Source: Thiemannella venezuelensis (GTDB lineage Bacteria; Actinomycetota; Actinomycetes; Streptosporangiales; Streptosporangiaceae). Taken from it: a DNA stretch of 64,000 nucleotides. Location: NCBI RefSeq assembly GCF_014203605.1, contig NZ_JACHJJ010000011.1, forward strand, positions 62,001-126,000, given 5' to 3'. A program made the translations under genes and the position numbers. The notes under the pieces were generated by a model, which searched no databases, was not told the origin of the DNA, and was given only the letters and a program-made list of their open reading frames with translations. Shown here one piece after another: positions 8,074-17,039 of this stretch; position 1 is the first letter of the stretch, and each line of letters opens with the position of its first letter.

Positions 8074-9162
8074 CTACAGGGGAGGCGCCGACAGCAGGCG
8101 GACGACCTCGGGATCGGGTGCGGCGCCCCGGGTGGAGAGCCAGGCCAGGTGGTTGCGGGCGGCGAAGGCGACCATCTTCCGGGCATCGGCCGGAGAGAGG
8201 CTCTCCGGGCCGGCCAGGACGGAGGTCAGCGCGATCCTGCCCTCGGTGACGGGCTCGGCCAGGGCCTCGGCGACCTGGGGCCGGGCGGCGCGGACGGCCG
8301 AGGCGACGGGGCGCAGACGGCTCTGGCCGGCGGACGCGGGCCTGATCGGGACGAGCAGGTTGACGACGGAGATCCGCACGCCCGCCTCCCGGGTGGCCCG
8401 GAGCATCATCTGGTCCCGCGGGGCCAGGCCCGTCTCGGTCGCCGGGAGGGTGAAGCCCACCGCGAGAGACCGGCCGCCCTCCCGCGCCTCCTCCTGCAGT
8501 GCCGTGATCGCCTCGGCGCGGCGCAGGACGGTCTCGTCGTCGGCGGAGTCCTGGACCTCGAAGTCGAGGTAGGCGGCGCCGAAGTCGCCCACGGCCTTGC
8601 GGTAGGCGGCGGTCAGGGTGGCGGGGACGGCGCAGGCGCCGGAGAGCTCCCGGCCGGTCGGGCCGCCGAAGACGAGGCCCGCGACGCCGCCGGCCGCCCG
8701 CAGGCGGTCCAGCCGGCCGGGGACCGGGTCGCCGCCCTGCCCCTGCCGCCCGCCCCACCGCAGGGTGCAGCCGTCCCGTCCGGCGGTGAGATGGCCCAGG
8801 GCGAACCAGCGCGCGCCGTCCTGCGGGTCGGCGGCCGAGGGCAGGCCGAAGAGCGGGGTGCGGGCGGCGTCGACGAACGTCACGAAGCCCGACGGGCCTC
8901 CGGCGGCGGGAGCGGCGGCGCCGGAGTCGGCGACCCGCTCGGCCGCGGGCCGGCCCGCGGGCGGGGCGGTCGCGGCGCCGAGGCGTTCGGGGCGCGCGGC
9001 CCGGGCGGGCCCGGCCCACTCGTCGGCCTCGGCGGGCAGCAGCCAGACCGCGGCGCCGGTCGTGGCGGCGAGCAGGATGGCGGCGAGCGCGACGAGGGAG
9101 CGGGGCGGGGTGCCCGGCTCGCGGGCGTGACGGGCGGCGGGGCGGGCTGTCGCCGTCGGCAT
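8074..9162 (-). CDS. Secreted or anchored GH18-like protein, catalytic Glu replaced
   Basis: 362 residues. One hydrophobic segment at about 22-42 (LVALAAILLAATTGAAVWLL) acts as signal anchor, followed by a flexible A/P/R-rich stretch to about 90. The rest follows the outline of actinomycete GH18 chitinases: FVTFVDA, WFALGHLTAGRDGCTLRWGG, a FGGPTGRELSGAC strand, then AAYLDFEVQD. In active members this strand reads LDFDIEG; here D202 is E and the acid/base Glu at 204 is Gln. A catalytically dead, perhaps glycan-binding, protein is therefore likely. ATG at 9162 follows GGTGGAG. It converges on clpX. No carbohydrate-binding module is seen. Confidence 0.65.
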   Translation of the reverse strand: MPTATARPAARHAREPGTPPRSLVALAAILLAATTGAAVWLLPAEADEWAGPARAARPERLGAATAPPAGRPAAERVADSGAAAPAAGGPSGFVTFVDAARTPLFGLPSAADPQDGARWFALGHLTAGRDGCTLRWGGRQGQGGDPVPGRLDRLRAAGGVAGLVFGGPTGRELSGACAVPATLTAAYRKAVGDFGAAYLDFEVQDSADDETVLRRAEAITALQEEAREGGRSLAVGFTLPATETGLAPRDQMMLRATREAGVRISVVNLLVPIRPASAGQSRLRPVASAVRAARPQVAEALAEPVTEGRIALTSVLAGPESLSPADARKMVAFAARNHLAWLSTRGAAPDPEVVRLLSAPPL

Positions 9163-9298
9163 CTGTCTCCACCCTCTCCACGGCGCCGTCTGATCGCTTT
9201 GGGTATCCGGTCCGCTACCTAGCGCACCGGAGTCTCGAACGTTAGCAAGCGCTCCCGCCGTACCGCGAGCTTTCCGCGGACGCCGTCCGGAGTGCCCG

Positions 9299-9312
9299 GA
9301 TAATAGGGCCCA
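9299..9312 (+). promoter_or_regulatory. Candidate -10 element placing transcription start at the ATG
   Basis: GATAAT at 9299-9304 is separated by exactly 7 nt from the ATG at 9312, the geometry expected for a leaderless mRNA. No clear -35 hexamer is visible, and AGGG in the gap is only a weak Shine-Dalgarno alternative. Confidence 0.45.
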
Positions 9313-10235
9313 TGAAGTTGAGGATCTTCACTGAACCGCAGCAGGGCGGCACCTACGACGAGCTGCTGGCGGTTGCGCGGGCCGCGGAGCGGCTGGGGTT
9401 CGACGCCTTCTTCCGCTCCGACCACTACATGCGCATCGGGCCGGGCGATCCCGGCCCCGGATCCACCGACGCCTGGGTGACCCTGGCGGGCCTGGCGAGG
9501 GAGACCTCCACGATCAGGCTCGGGACGCTGGTCACCCCCGCCACCTTCCGGCTGCCCGGCGCGCTGGCGATCAGCGTGGCCCAGGTGGACCGGATGAGCG
9601 GCGGCCGGGCCGAGCTGGGCCTGGGCACCGGCTGGTTCGACGCCGAGCACATCGCGTACGGGATCCCGTTCCCGCCGGTCAGTGAGCGGTTCGCCCGGTT
9701 CGAGGAGCAACTGGAGATCCTCACCGGGCTCTGGACCACGCCCGCGGGCAAGACCTTCTCCTTCGAGGGCTCCCACTACCGGCTCGCCGACTCGCCGGCG
9801 CTGCCCAAGCCCGCGCAGAGCCCCAGGCCGCCGATCATCATCGGCGGGTTCGGCGCCCGGCGGACCCCGGCGCTGGCCGCCCGCTTCGCCGACGAGTACA
9901 ACGTGCCGTTCCGCACGCTCGGCGACACGGCCGGGGCCTTCGACCGGGTCCGCCGGGCGTGCGAGGAGCGGGACCGGTCCTCGATCGTGCTCTCCGCCGC
10001 GCAGACCGTCTGCGTCGGCGCCGACGACGCCGAGATCGCGCGCCGGGCCGGGGTGATCGGGCAGGATCCGGCCGCGCTGCGCGACAGCGGGCTGGCGGGC
10101 ACCCCCGCCGAGGTGGCCGAGAAGATCGGGAGGTTCGCCGAGCTGGGCGCCGAGCGGATCTACCTCCAGGTGCTGGACCTGGGCGACCTGGACCACCTGG
10201 AGCTCATCGCCGCCGAGGTCCTGCCGCACGTGTAG
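9312..10235 (+). CDS. LLM-class F420-dependent oxidoreductase
   Basis: 307 residues, the normal length for a luciferase-like TIM-barrel oxidoreductase. Characteristic stretches are AERLGFDAFFRSDHY near 30, STIRLGTLVTPATFRLPG, VDRMSGGRAELGLGTGWFDAEH and PPIIIGGFGARRTPALAARFADEYN. Members of this type transfer hydride with coenzyme F420 in actinobacteria; the substrate cannot be told. The C-terminal part (GTPAEVAEKIGRFAELGAERIYLQVLD) is typical. It stands alone between the GH18-like gene (divergent) and hen1. The likely leaderless promoter is listed separately. Confidence 0.9.
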   Translation: MKLRIFTEPQQGGTYDELLAVARAAERLGFDAFFRSDHYMRIGPGDPGPGSTDAWVTLAGLARETSTIRLGTLVTPATFRLPGALAISVAQVDRMSGGRAELGLGTGWFDAEHIAYGIPFPPVSERFARFEEQLEILTGLWTTPAGKTFSFEGSHYRLADSPALPKPAQSPRPPIIIGGFGARRTPALAARFADEYNVPFRTLGDTAGAFDRVRRACEERDRSSIVLSAAQTVCVGADDAEIARRAGVIGQDPAALRDSGLAGTPAEVAEKIGRFAELGAERIYLQVLDLGDLDHLELIAAEVLPHV

Positions 10236-10378
10236 GGGAGGACCGGCCGGGGACCGCGGGCTCCCCGGCCGCCGCACCCGGGCCGGACCCCGGGGCGTCC
10301 GGTCCGGGAGGGCGGCCGGGTCCCTCCCGGCGCCGCGCCGGGAACGGATAATCACTGGTCGGGCAGATCGGGCTGGGA

Positions 10379-10392
10379 CATACTTTCCCGGG
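10379..10392 (+). promoter_or_regulatory. Candidate -10 element of the hen1-pnkp operon
   Basis: CATACT at 10379-10384 lies 7 nt before the GTG at 10392, and no Shine-Dalgarno sequence precedes that GTG. This is the same geometry as at 9299 and 52403, so the operon is probably transcribed as a leaderless message. Confidence 0.4.
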
Positions 10393-11978
10393 TGTTGCTC
10401 ACCATCTCCACGACCCTGCGGCCCGCCACCGACCTCGGCTACCTGCTGCACAAGCATCCGGACCGGGTCCAGGAGTTCGGCCAGTCGTACGGCACGGCCC
10501 GCGTCTTCTACCCGGAGGCGAGCGAGGAGCGCTGCACGGCGGCGCTGATGCTCGACGTCGACCCGGTGCGCCTGGTGCGCTCGCGCGGACGCTCGACGCC
10601 CGACTACGCCCTGGGGCAGTACGTCAACGACCGGCCGTACGCGGCCTCGTCGCTGCTGGCCGGCGCGCTGGCGGACGTCTTCCGCACGGCCCGCGCGGGC
10701 CGCTGCGCGAGCCGTCCCGAGCTCGCGGCCGGGCCGGTCCCCCTGGAGATCACGCTGCCCGCGCTGCCCTGCCGGGGCGGCCCCGAGCTGGCGCACCGGC
10801 TGTTCGAGCCGCTGGGCTGGGCGGTCGAGGCACGGGCCGTACCGCTGGACGAGGGGTTCCCCGAGTGGGGGGACTCCCGCTACGTGCGGCTGGCGCTGCG
10901 CGGCGAGGTCCGGCTGGCCGACGCGCTCAACCAGCTCTACGTGCTGCTGCCCGTCCTGGACGACGCCAAGCACTACTGGATCGCCCCCGACGAGGTGGAC
11001 AAGCTCATCCGCGCGGGCGAGTCCTGGCTGGCCGCCCACCCGGAGCGGGGCCTGATCACCCGCCGCTACCTCGGCCGCCGCTGGGCTCTCGCCCGTACGG
11101 CCTTCGCCCGCCTGGCCGAGCTCGGCGACGACGTCGAGGAGGATCTGGAGCCGCCCGTCGAGGAGGATCCGGAGCCGTCCCGGGAAGAGGGCGCGGAGCC
11201 GCCGGCGGAAGAGCCGTCCGCCACGGCGGCGGAGGAGCCCGCCGGGCCCCGCGATGAGGCGGGGCCCCGGGTCGGGGCTGTGGAGTCCGGGGCTGTGGAG
11301 TCCGGGGCTGTGGAGTCCGGGACTGTGGAGCCCGGGACTGTGGAGCCCGGGACTGTGGAGCCTGGGGCGAAGCGGCCGCTGAACGCGGTGCGGCGGGAGG
11401 CGGTGGCAGGCGTGCTCCGCGAACTGGGGGCGCACACGGTCATCGACCTGGGCTGCGGCACCGGGCAGCTGGTCGGGGCGCTGCTGGCCGACCCGGCCTT
11501 CACCAGGGTCGCGGGCACGGACGTGTCGGCGCACGCGCTGACCGTCGCCGCCAGGAAGCTCAGGCTCGACCGCATGCCCGACCGGCAGCGGGAGCGGCTG
11601 GAGCTGTTCCAGGGGGCGCTGACCTACACCGACGACCGGTTCGCCGGATACGACGCCGCCGTCCTCATGGAGGTCGTCGAGCACGTCGACCTCCCCCGGC
11701 TCCCGGCGCTGGAGCGGGTGGTCTTCGGCGCGGCCCGTCCCGGGCACGTCGTCGTCACCACGCCCAACGCCGAGTACAACGTCCGCTACGAGTTCCTGAC
11801 GGGCATGCGCCACCCCGACCACCGGTTCGAGTGGACCCGGGCCGAGTTCGCGGCCTGGGCGGCGAAGGTCTGCGACGAGTACCGCTACACCGTCGCCTTC
11901 CGCCCCGTCGGGGACGACGACCCCGAGCTGGGCCCGCCCACGCAGATGGCCGTCTTCACCCTGGGAGGGACCCGATGA
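10392..11978 (+). CDS. hen1: Bacterial Hen1, 3'-terminal RNA ribose 2'-O-methyltransferase
   Basis: 528 residues. The N-terminal domain opens LLTISTTLRPATDLGYLLHKHP, the hallmark of bacterial Hen1, and runs to about 245. A linker of about 85 residues is acidic and repetitive (EEDxEP units, then G-x-V-E repeats). The SAM methyltransferase domain starts near 340 with VIDLGCGTGQLVGALL, then EVVEHVDLPRLPALE, the metal-site region of Hen1 proteins, and VVVTTPNAEYN. Hen1 methylates the 2'-OH at the break before Pnkp seals it, protecting the repaired RNA. Stop and pnkp start overlap as ATGA. GTG at 10392 gives the usual MLLT N-terminus. Confidence 0.93.
   Translation: MLLTISTTLRPATDLGYLLHKHPDRVQEFGQSYGTARVFYPEASEERCTAALMLDVDPVRLVRSRGRSTPDYALGQYVNDRPYAASSLLAGALADVFRTARAGRCASRPELAAGPVPLEITLPALPCRGGPELAHRLFEPLGWAVEARAVPLDEGFPEWGDSRYVRLALRGEVRLADALNQLYVLLPVLDDAKHYWIAPDEVDKLIRAGESWLAAHPERGLITRRYLGRRWALARTAFARLAELGDDVEEDLEPPVEEDPEPSREEGAEPPAEEPSATAAEEPAGPRDEAGPRVGAVESGAVESGAVESGTVEPGTVEPGTVEPGAKRPLNAVRREAVAGVLRELGAHTVIDLGCGTGQLVGALLADPAFTRVAGTDVSAHALTVAARKLRLDRMPDRQRERLELFQGALTYTDDRFAGYDAAVLMEVVEHVDLPRLPALERVVFGAARPGHVVVTTPNAEYNVRYEFLTGMRHPDHRFEWTRAEFAAWAAKVCDEYRYTVAFRPVGDDDPELGPPTQMAVFTLGGTR
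11274..11363 (+). repeat. Six 15-bp tandem repeats inside hen1
   Basis: Six in-frame 15-bp units: three GGGGCTGTGGAGTCC, then three GGGACTGTGGAGCC(C/T). They encode G-A-V-E-S or G-T-V-E-P in the linker between the two Hen1 domains. The near identity indicates recent slippage, so copy number may vary between strains. Confidence 0.95.
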
Positions 11979-14656
11979 CCGAGACCGCCGTGCCCGAGGA
12001 CGGAGGGGACGACCTCGCCCGGGCCGTTCCGGAGACGGGAGACCCCGCGACCGGGGCCGCCGCGCCGGCCGCGACCGAGATCGCCGTTCCGGCGATGTCG
12101 CTGGTCGTGCTCGTCGGGGTGTCCGGGAGCGGGAAGTCGACCTTCGCGCGCAGGCACTTCGCGCCGACCCAGGTGATCTCCTCCGACTTCTGCCGGGGCC
12201 TGGTCGCCGACGACGAGAACGACCAGGCGGCCACGCCGGACGCCTTCGACGTGCTCCACTACATCGTCCGCACCCGCCTGCGGCGGGGCCTGCTCACCGT
12301 CGTGGACGCCACCAACGTGCAGTGGGAGGCGCGCAGGCAGCTGATCGACCTGGCCAAGTCGGAGAACGTCCTGGTCGACGCGGTCGTCCTCGACGTCCCG
12401 GAGGAGGTCGCGATCGCCCGCAACGAGGCCAGGCCCGACCGGGACTTCGGGCCGCAGGTGGTACGGCGCCAGCGCAAGGACCTGAGGCGCTCCCTGGGGA
12501 AGATCTCCCGGGACGGCTTCCGCCGGGTCCACGTGCTGCGCGGGGTGGAGCAGATCGAGGCCGCCGCGGTCGTCACGGAGAAGGCGTGGACCGACCGGCG
12601 CGAGCTGACCGGGCCGTTCGACATCATCGGCGACGTGCACGGCTGCCGCGCCGAGCTCGAGGCGCTCCTGCGCAAGCTCGGCTGGGAGGTCACGCCGGCC
12701 GGTGCCAGCCACCCCGAGGGCCGCACGGCGGTGTTCGTCGGCGACCTGGTGGACCGGGGACCGGACACGCCGGGAGTGCTCCGGCTGGTCATGGGCATGG
12801 TCGCGGCCGGGACCGCGCTGTGCGTGTCGGGCAACCACGAGCAGAAGCTCGCCCGCGCGCTCAACGGCCGCAAGGTGCGCGTCGCGCACGGCCTGCAGGA
12901 GTCGCTCGACCAGCTCTCCGCCGAGCCCGAGGAGTTCCGCACCGCCGCGCTGGCCTTCATGGACGGGCTGATCAGCCACTACCAGCTCGACGGCGGCGGG
13001 CTCGTCGTCGCGCACGCCGGGCTGAAGGAGGCCTACCACGGCCGCGCCTCGGGCCGGGTGCGCTCCTTCGCGCTGTACGGCGACACCACCGGCGAGACCG
13101 ACGAGTACGGCCTGCCGGTCCGCTACCCCTGGGCACGCGAGTACCGCGGCCGGGCCATGGTCGTCTACGGGCACACGCCGGTCCCCGAACCGGAGTGGAT
13201 CAACAACACGATCTGCCTGGACACCGGCGTGGTCTTCGGCGGGAGGCTGACCGCGCTGCGCTACCCGAGCAGGGAGATCGTCTCGGTGCCCGCCGAGAAG
13301 GTCTGGTACGAGCCGGTCAAGCCGTTCGCGGCCCCCGGCCACCGCGACCCGGAGACCCTCTCCATCGACGACGTGCGGGGCACCAGGCACATCGAGGTGC
13401 GCTACGGCGGCGGGCGGATCAAGGTCAGGGAGGAGAACTCCGCCGCCGCTCTGGAGATCATGAGCCGGTTCGCGGTGGACCCGCGCTGGCTGGTCTACCT
13501 GCCGCCGACCATGGCACCGCCGGAGACCTCCCGGCTGGACGGCCACCTGGAGCACCCGGCCGAGGCGTTCGCCGAGTTCGCCGCGGCGGGAGTGGGCCGG
13601 GTGGTGTGCGAGGAGAAGCACATGGGCTCGCGGGCGGTGGCCGTACTGGCCAGGACCCCCGAGGCCGCGGCGGCGCGGTTCGGGGTCGAGGACGGGAGCG
13701 CGGGCGCGGTCTACACCCGCACCGGGCGGCCGTTCTTCGACGACGCGGCGGTCATCGGCGCGCTCGTCGACCGGCTCCGGTCGGCGTGCGCGCCGCTCAT
13801 GGACGAGCTGGGCTCGGACTGGCTGGTGCTCGACTGCGAGCTGCTGCCCTGGTCGGCCAAGGCGGAGGGGCTGATCCGCAACCAGTACGCCTCGGTGGGC
13901 GCGGCGGCCCGCACCGCGCTGCCGGAGACGATCGCGGCACTGGAGGCGGCGGCCGGGCGCGGTCTGGGTGTGGGCGGTCTGCTGGACCGCACCCGACGCC
14001 GCCTGGACAACGCTGCCCGGTTCAGGGACGCCTATGCGCGCTACTGCTGGCCGGTCTCCGGCCTGGAGGGCCTGCGGGTGGCGCCGTTCCAGATCCTGGC
14101 GTGCGAGGGCCGGGCGACCGCCGCGACCGAGCCGCACTCCTGGCACCTGGAGGCGCTGTCGCGGCTGGAGGACCCGCTGATCGCGCCCACCCGCCACGTC
14201 TACGTGGACCTGGACTCGGAGGAGTCGAGGCAGGCGGCGACCGTGTGGTGGGAGGCGCTGACCGCCGAGGGCGGCGAGGGCATGGTCGTCAAGCCGCTCA
14301 CCGCCCCCGCCGGCCCCGCCGGATCCACCGCGCCGCCGGGCCGTACCGGAGCGAGCGGGCCGGAGGGCGAGGCGGAGCCGCGGCCGGTGGAGGTCCGCCC
14401 GGGCCGGGTGCAGCCGGGGATCAAGGTCCGCGGGCGGGAGTACCTGCGGATCATCTACGGCCCCGACTACACCGAGAGCCTGGACGTGCTGCGCAACCGC
14501 TTCCTCGGCCGCAAGCGCTCCCTGGCGCTGCGCGAGCACGCGCTCGGGCTGGAGGCGCTGTCCCGGCTGGCCGAGGGGGAGCCGCTCTGGCGCGTGCACG
14601 AGGCGGTCTTCGCCGTCCTCGCCCTGGAGTCCGAGCCGGTGGACCCCCGGCTCTGA
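11975..14656 (+). CDS. pnkp: Polynucleotide kinase-phosphatase-ligase of RNA repair
   Basis: 893 residues with the three bacterial Pnkp modules. Kinase: Walker A GVSGSGKST near 48-56 after a 40-residue low-complexity N-terminus. Metallophosphoesterase: DIIGDVHGC near 215, VFVGDLVDRG and VSGNHEQK. Adenylyltransferase/ligase: EEKHMGSR with candidate nucleophile K548, then LDCELLPW and EGMVVKP. The enzyme heals 5'-OH and 2',3'-cyclic phosphate ends and, with Hen1, seals and methylates cleaved RNA such as ribotoxin-cut tRNA. It is coupled to hen1 by an ATGA overlap. A Pro/Gly-rich insert lies in the ligase module at about 772-812. A strong hairpin follows the stop. Confidence 0.95.
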   Translation: MTETAVPEDGGDDLARAVPETGDPATGAAAPAATEIAVPAMSLVVLVGVSGSGKSTFARRHFAPTQVISSDFCRGLVADDENDQAATPDAFDVLHYIVRTRLRRGLLTVVDATNVQWEARRQLIDLAKSENVLVDAVVLDVPEEVAIARNEARPDRDFGPQVVRRQRKDLRRSLGKISRDGFRRVHVLRGVEQIEAAAVVTEKAWTDRRELTGPFDIIGDVHGCRAELEALLRKLGWEVTPAGASHPEGRTAVFVGDLVDRGPDTPGVLRLVMGMVAAGTALCVSGNHEQKLARALNGRKVRVAHGLQESLDQLSAEPEEFRTAALAFMDGLISHYQLDGGGLVVAHAGLKEAYHGRASGRVRSFALYGDTTGETDEYGLPVRYPWAREYRGRAMVVYGHTPVPEPEWINNTICLDTGVVFGGRLTALRYPSREIVSVPAEKVWYEPVKPFAAPGHRDPETLSIDDVRGTRHIEVRYGGGRIKVREENSAAALEIMSRFAVDPRWLVYLPPTMAPPETSRLDGHLEHPAEAFAEFAAAGVGRVVCEEKHMGSRAVAVLARTPEAAAARFGVEDGSAGAVYTRTGRPFFDDAAVIGALVDRLRSACAPLMDELGSDWLVLDCELLPWSAKAEGLIRNQYASVGAAARTALPETIAALEAAAGRGLGVGGLLDRTRRRLDNAARFRDAYARYCWPVSGLEGLRVAPFQILACEGRATAATEPHSWHLEALSRLEDPLIAPTRHVYVDLDSEESRQAATVWWEALTAEGGEGMVVKPLTAPAGPAGSTAPPGRTGASGPEGEAEPRPVEVRPGRVQPGIKVRGREYLRIIYGPDYTESLDVLRNRFLGRKRSLALREHALGLEALSRLAEGEPLWRVHEAVFAVLALESEPVDPRL

Positions 14657-14658
14657 GC

Positions 14659-14701
14659 GCGCGGGCCCGTACGGACATCTCGTGTCCGTACGGGCCCGCG
14701 C
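14659..14701 (+). terminator. Perfect 19-bp hairpin after pnkp
   Basis: Arms 14659-14677 and 14683-14701 pair perfectly around a 5-nt loop (TCTCG), starting just after the pnkp stop. There is no T-run, as is usual for actinomycete terminators. Confidence 0.75.
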
Positions 14702-14810
14702 CGGGTACGGCCGGGCGCGGCGGCTGCGAGGACGCGTTCCCCCGGTACGGCCCCAGGCGCGCGCTGCCGGTTGATTTGCGGCTTTTGTCGGCGGTGTGAA
14801 GGATGCGGGG

Positions 14811-16301
14811 ATGATCTCCCCCAGCCTGTTCCGGCAGCGGGCCTTCCTGCTGTTCTTCCTGGGCCTCCTCGTCCTCGGGGCGGCCACTTACCTCCTGACG
14901 ACCGTGCTCACCGACTACGTGACGGACACGTTCACAAGGGACGACTTCGTGTCCGCCGAGAGCGCTTCGCCCCGCACCGTGCTGTTGCTGGCCGTGCTGC
15001 TGCTGCCAGCGGTGCTGACCCTCCCCGTCGGCGTGGTGGTCGACCGGGTGCGCCGCGGGCCGCTGCTGGTGGCCGTGGGCCTGCTGAGCGCGGTGCTGCT
15101 GGCCTCGATCCTGGGCGCGGCCTGGCTGGAGATGAAGACCCTGGTGCACTTCGCGGCGGTGAGCGCGGTGCTGATGCTGCTCGGGGTCGCCGGGCAGCTC
15201 GGTGGAGAGGCCCACCTGCCGGCCGTCGCCGGGCGTGACCGGCTCGTCCCGGCCAACGCCGTGCTGTTCGCCGTCTCGGCGGGCCTCCCGCTCGCGCTCG
15301 ACTACCTGCCGGTCGCCAGAGCAGGGGCGGCGGGCAGGGCCGATGGGTGGATCCGGCAGGTGGGCGAAGACGGGGCGGAGGGCGTTCCCGCGCTGGTGGT
15401 GCTCGCCGTCGTCGCCGTGCTGTTCATGGTCGCGGCGCTGCTGTTCCGCGGGGTCGGCGTCGCCGAGGAGCCGCCGGTCCTGAAGGCGTCGCCGTCCTCC
15501 GGGACCGATGTCCCCGGGGAGTCGGCGGGACTGTGGACGTCCCTGTGGCGGGAGCTGGCCGAGGGCGTGCGCTTCACGCTGACCCATCCGGTGGTCAAGG
15601 CGATCGTCCTGTATCTGGTGCTGTCCGCACTGGCCGAGGCGGTGGCCGAGGAGGTCGGGGAGGAGCTGTCCGTCCCCGACGGCCTGGGGTGGGAATGGAT
15701 GCTGTTCCAGGGGTCGCCCTTCGTCGGAGCCCTGCTGGCCGTGCTGCTGCACCGGCGGTTCGGGGCTCTCCGGCTGGCCTGGCTGGCCGTGCTGGTGACC
15801 CAGCCGTTCACGCTCCTGGTCGCGTTGGGCGGGACGGCCTGGGGCGCGTTCTGGAACCTGGTCGGCACGTCCGTCCCGTACGTGGGATCGACGATCACCC
15901 TGGTCGCGCTGCTCAGCCACCGTCAGGCGATCACACCGGATCGGCTGCTGGGCCGGACGGGCGCCACGCTGCTCCTGATCACCGGTCTGGTGATGGTCCC
16001 TGCGGCGTTCCTGGCGAGCCTCGTGGCCCCCGAGGGTCCGCTGAGGTTCGGCGGGTCCATCGTGGCGGGTGAGGAGGTGGGTATGGCGGAGGCGCTGCCC
16101 GGCCTGGCGCTGGCCACGGTGCTGGCGCTCGCCGCCGCCGTACCGCTGATGAGGCTCCGGGCCGGGGACGGTGAGGAGCGGCGCGCGGTGATGGCCGGAG
16201 GCGGAGCGGGGCACGACGGCGCGGGCGGTGCCGTCCGGGAACAGGGCGGCCCGGAAGACGCGGGCCGGGGAGACCGGGAAGAGGGAGACCGGGATGAGTG
16301 A
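14811..16301 (+). CDS. MFS-like multispanning membrane protein
   Basis: About 496 residues with some 11-12 hydrophobic segments, starting ISPSLFRQRAFLLFFLGLLVLGAATYLL. The segment VVVDRVRRGPLLVAVGLLSAVLLAS after the second membrane span matches the MFS loop 2-3 motif (D-R-x-R-R). A predicted extracellular or cytosolic insert (about residues 165-190) and a hydrophilic 45-residue Gly/Glu/Arg-rich tail are peculiar. ATG at 14811 is preferred because AAGGA lies 7 nt upstream; a GTG at 14796 would have no ribosome site. The substrate is unknown. The glycosylase gene follows 29 bp downstream. Confidence 0.7.
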   Translation: MISPSLFRQRAFLLFFLGLLVLGAATYLLTTVLTDYVTDTFTRDDFVSAESASPRTVLLLAVLLLPAVLTLPVGVVVDRVRRGPLLVAVGLLSAVLLASILGAAWLEMKTLVHFAAVSAVLMLLGVAGQLGGEAHLPAVAGRDRLVPANAVLFAVSAGLPLALDYLPVARAGAAGRADGWIRQVGEDGAEGVPALVVLAVVAVLFMVAALLFRGVGVAEEPPVLKASPSSGTDVPGESAGLWTSLWRELAEGVRFTLTHPVVKAIVLYLVLSALAEAVAEEVGEELSVPDGLGWEWMLFQGSPFVGALLAVLLHRRFGALRLAWLAVLVTQPFTLLVALGGTAWGAFWNLVGTSVPYVGSTITLVALLSHRQAITPDRLLGRTGATLLLITGLVMVPAAFLASLVAPEGPLRFGGSIVAGEEVGMAEALPGLALATVLALAAAVPLMRLRAGDGEERRAVMAGGGAGHDGAGGAVREQGGPEDAGRGDREEGDRDE

Positions 16302-16330
16302 AAGCCGTCCGGGAGGGGAGGGAAGCGGTC

Positions 16331-16882
16331 ATGCCTCCGACGAGAGCCGAGCTTGAGGCCGCCAAGGACCTGGTCATCGAGGACGTCCTGGGACCCGGGC
16401 TGGAGGTGCTGTTCTGCGGCATCAACCCGGGCCTGTACTCGGCCGCCACCGGGCACCACTTCGCCCGGCCGGGCAACCGCTTCTGGCCCGCCCTGCACCG
16501 GTCCGGCTTCACGCCCCGCCTGCTCTCCCCGGCCGAGCAGGACCTGCTGCCCTCCTTCGGGCTGGGCATCACCAACGTGGTGCCCCGGGCCACCGCGCAG
16601 GCCGCCGAGCTGTCGGCGGAGGAGTTCCGGCAGGGCGGGGTACGGCTGGCGCGGCTGGTCGCAGAGGTCCGGCCCCGGGTGCTGGCGGTGGCGGGGGTGA
16701 CGGCCTACCGGACCGCGTTCGGGCGGCCGAAGGCCGCGATCGGGCCGCAGGAGGAGCGGGTCGGCGAGGCGCCGGTCTGGGTGCTGCCCAACCCCAGCGG
16801 CCTGAACGCCCACTGGACGCTGGAGCGGATCGCGGGGGAGCTGCGGCGGCTCCGCGAGTCCCTGGGACGGCCCCCGCTCTGA
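16331..16882 (+). CDS. mug: Mismatch-specific G/U(T) DNA glycosylase
   Basis: 183 residues, the family length. The first active-site strand reads LFCGINPGLYSAATGHHFARPGNRFWPAL, including the catalytic Asn of the GINPG motif; the second motif NPSGLNAH (about 157-164) intercalates at the lesion. The enzyme flips out and excises uracil or ethenocytosine opposite guanine, starting base-excision repair. ATG at 16331 follows a long GGGAGGGGAGGGAAG purine tract. It probably shares a transcript with the membrane protein upstream. A G/C tandem repeat separates it from the convergent DUF1707 gene. Confidence 0.93.
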   Translation: MPPTRAELEAAKDLVIEDVLGPGLEVLFCGINPGLYSAATGHHFARPGNRFWPALHRSGFTPRLLSPAEQDLLPSFGLGITNVVPRATAQAAELSAEEFRQGGVRLARLVAEVRPRVLAVAGVTAYRTAFGRPKAAIGPQEERVGEAPVWVLPNPSGLNAHWTLERIAGELRRLRESLGRPPL

Positions 16883-16887
16883 CCGCG

Positions 16888-17013
16888 CCCCGTCCCGTCC
16901 GGCCGCCCCGTCCCGTCCGGCCGCCCCGTCCCGTCCGGCCGCCCCGTCCCGTCCGGCCGCCCCGTCCCGTCCGGCCGCCCCGCCCCGTCCCGCCGCCCCG
17001 CCCCGTCCCGCCC
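16888..17013. repeat. 18-bp tandem repeat between convergent genes
   Basis: Five perfect copies of CCCCGTCCCGTCCGGCCG (16888-16977) followed by two degenerate copies (16978-17013). It fills the space between the mug stop and the DUF1707 stop and codes for nothing convincing. Confidence 0.95.
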
Positions 17014-17039
17014 GGCCCGGAACCGGAGAACGGCCCGGC

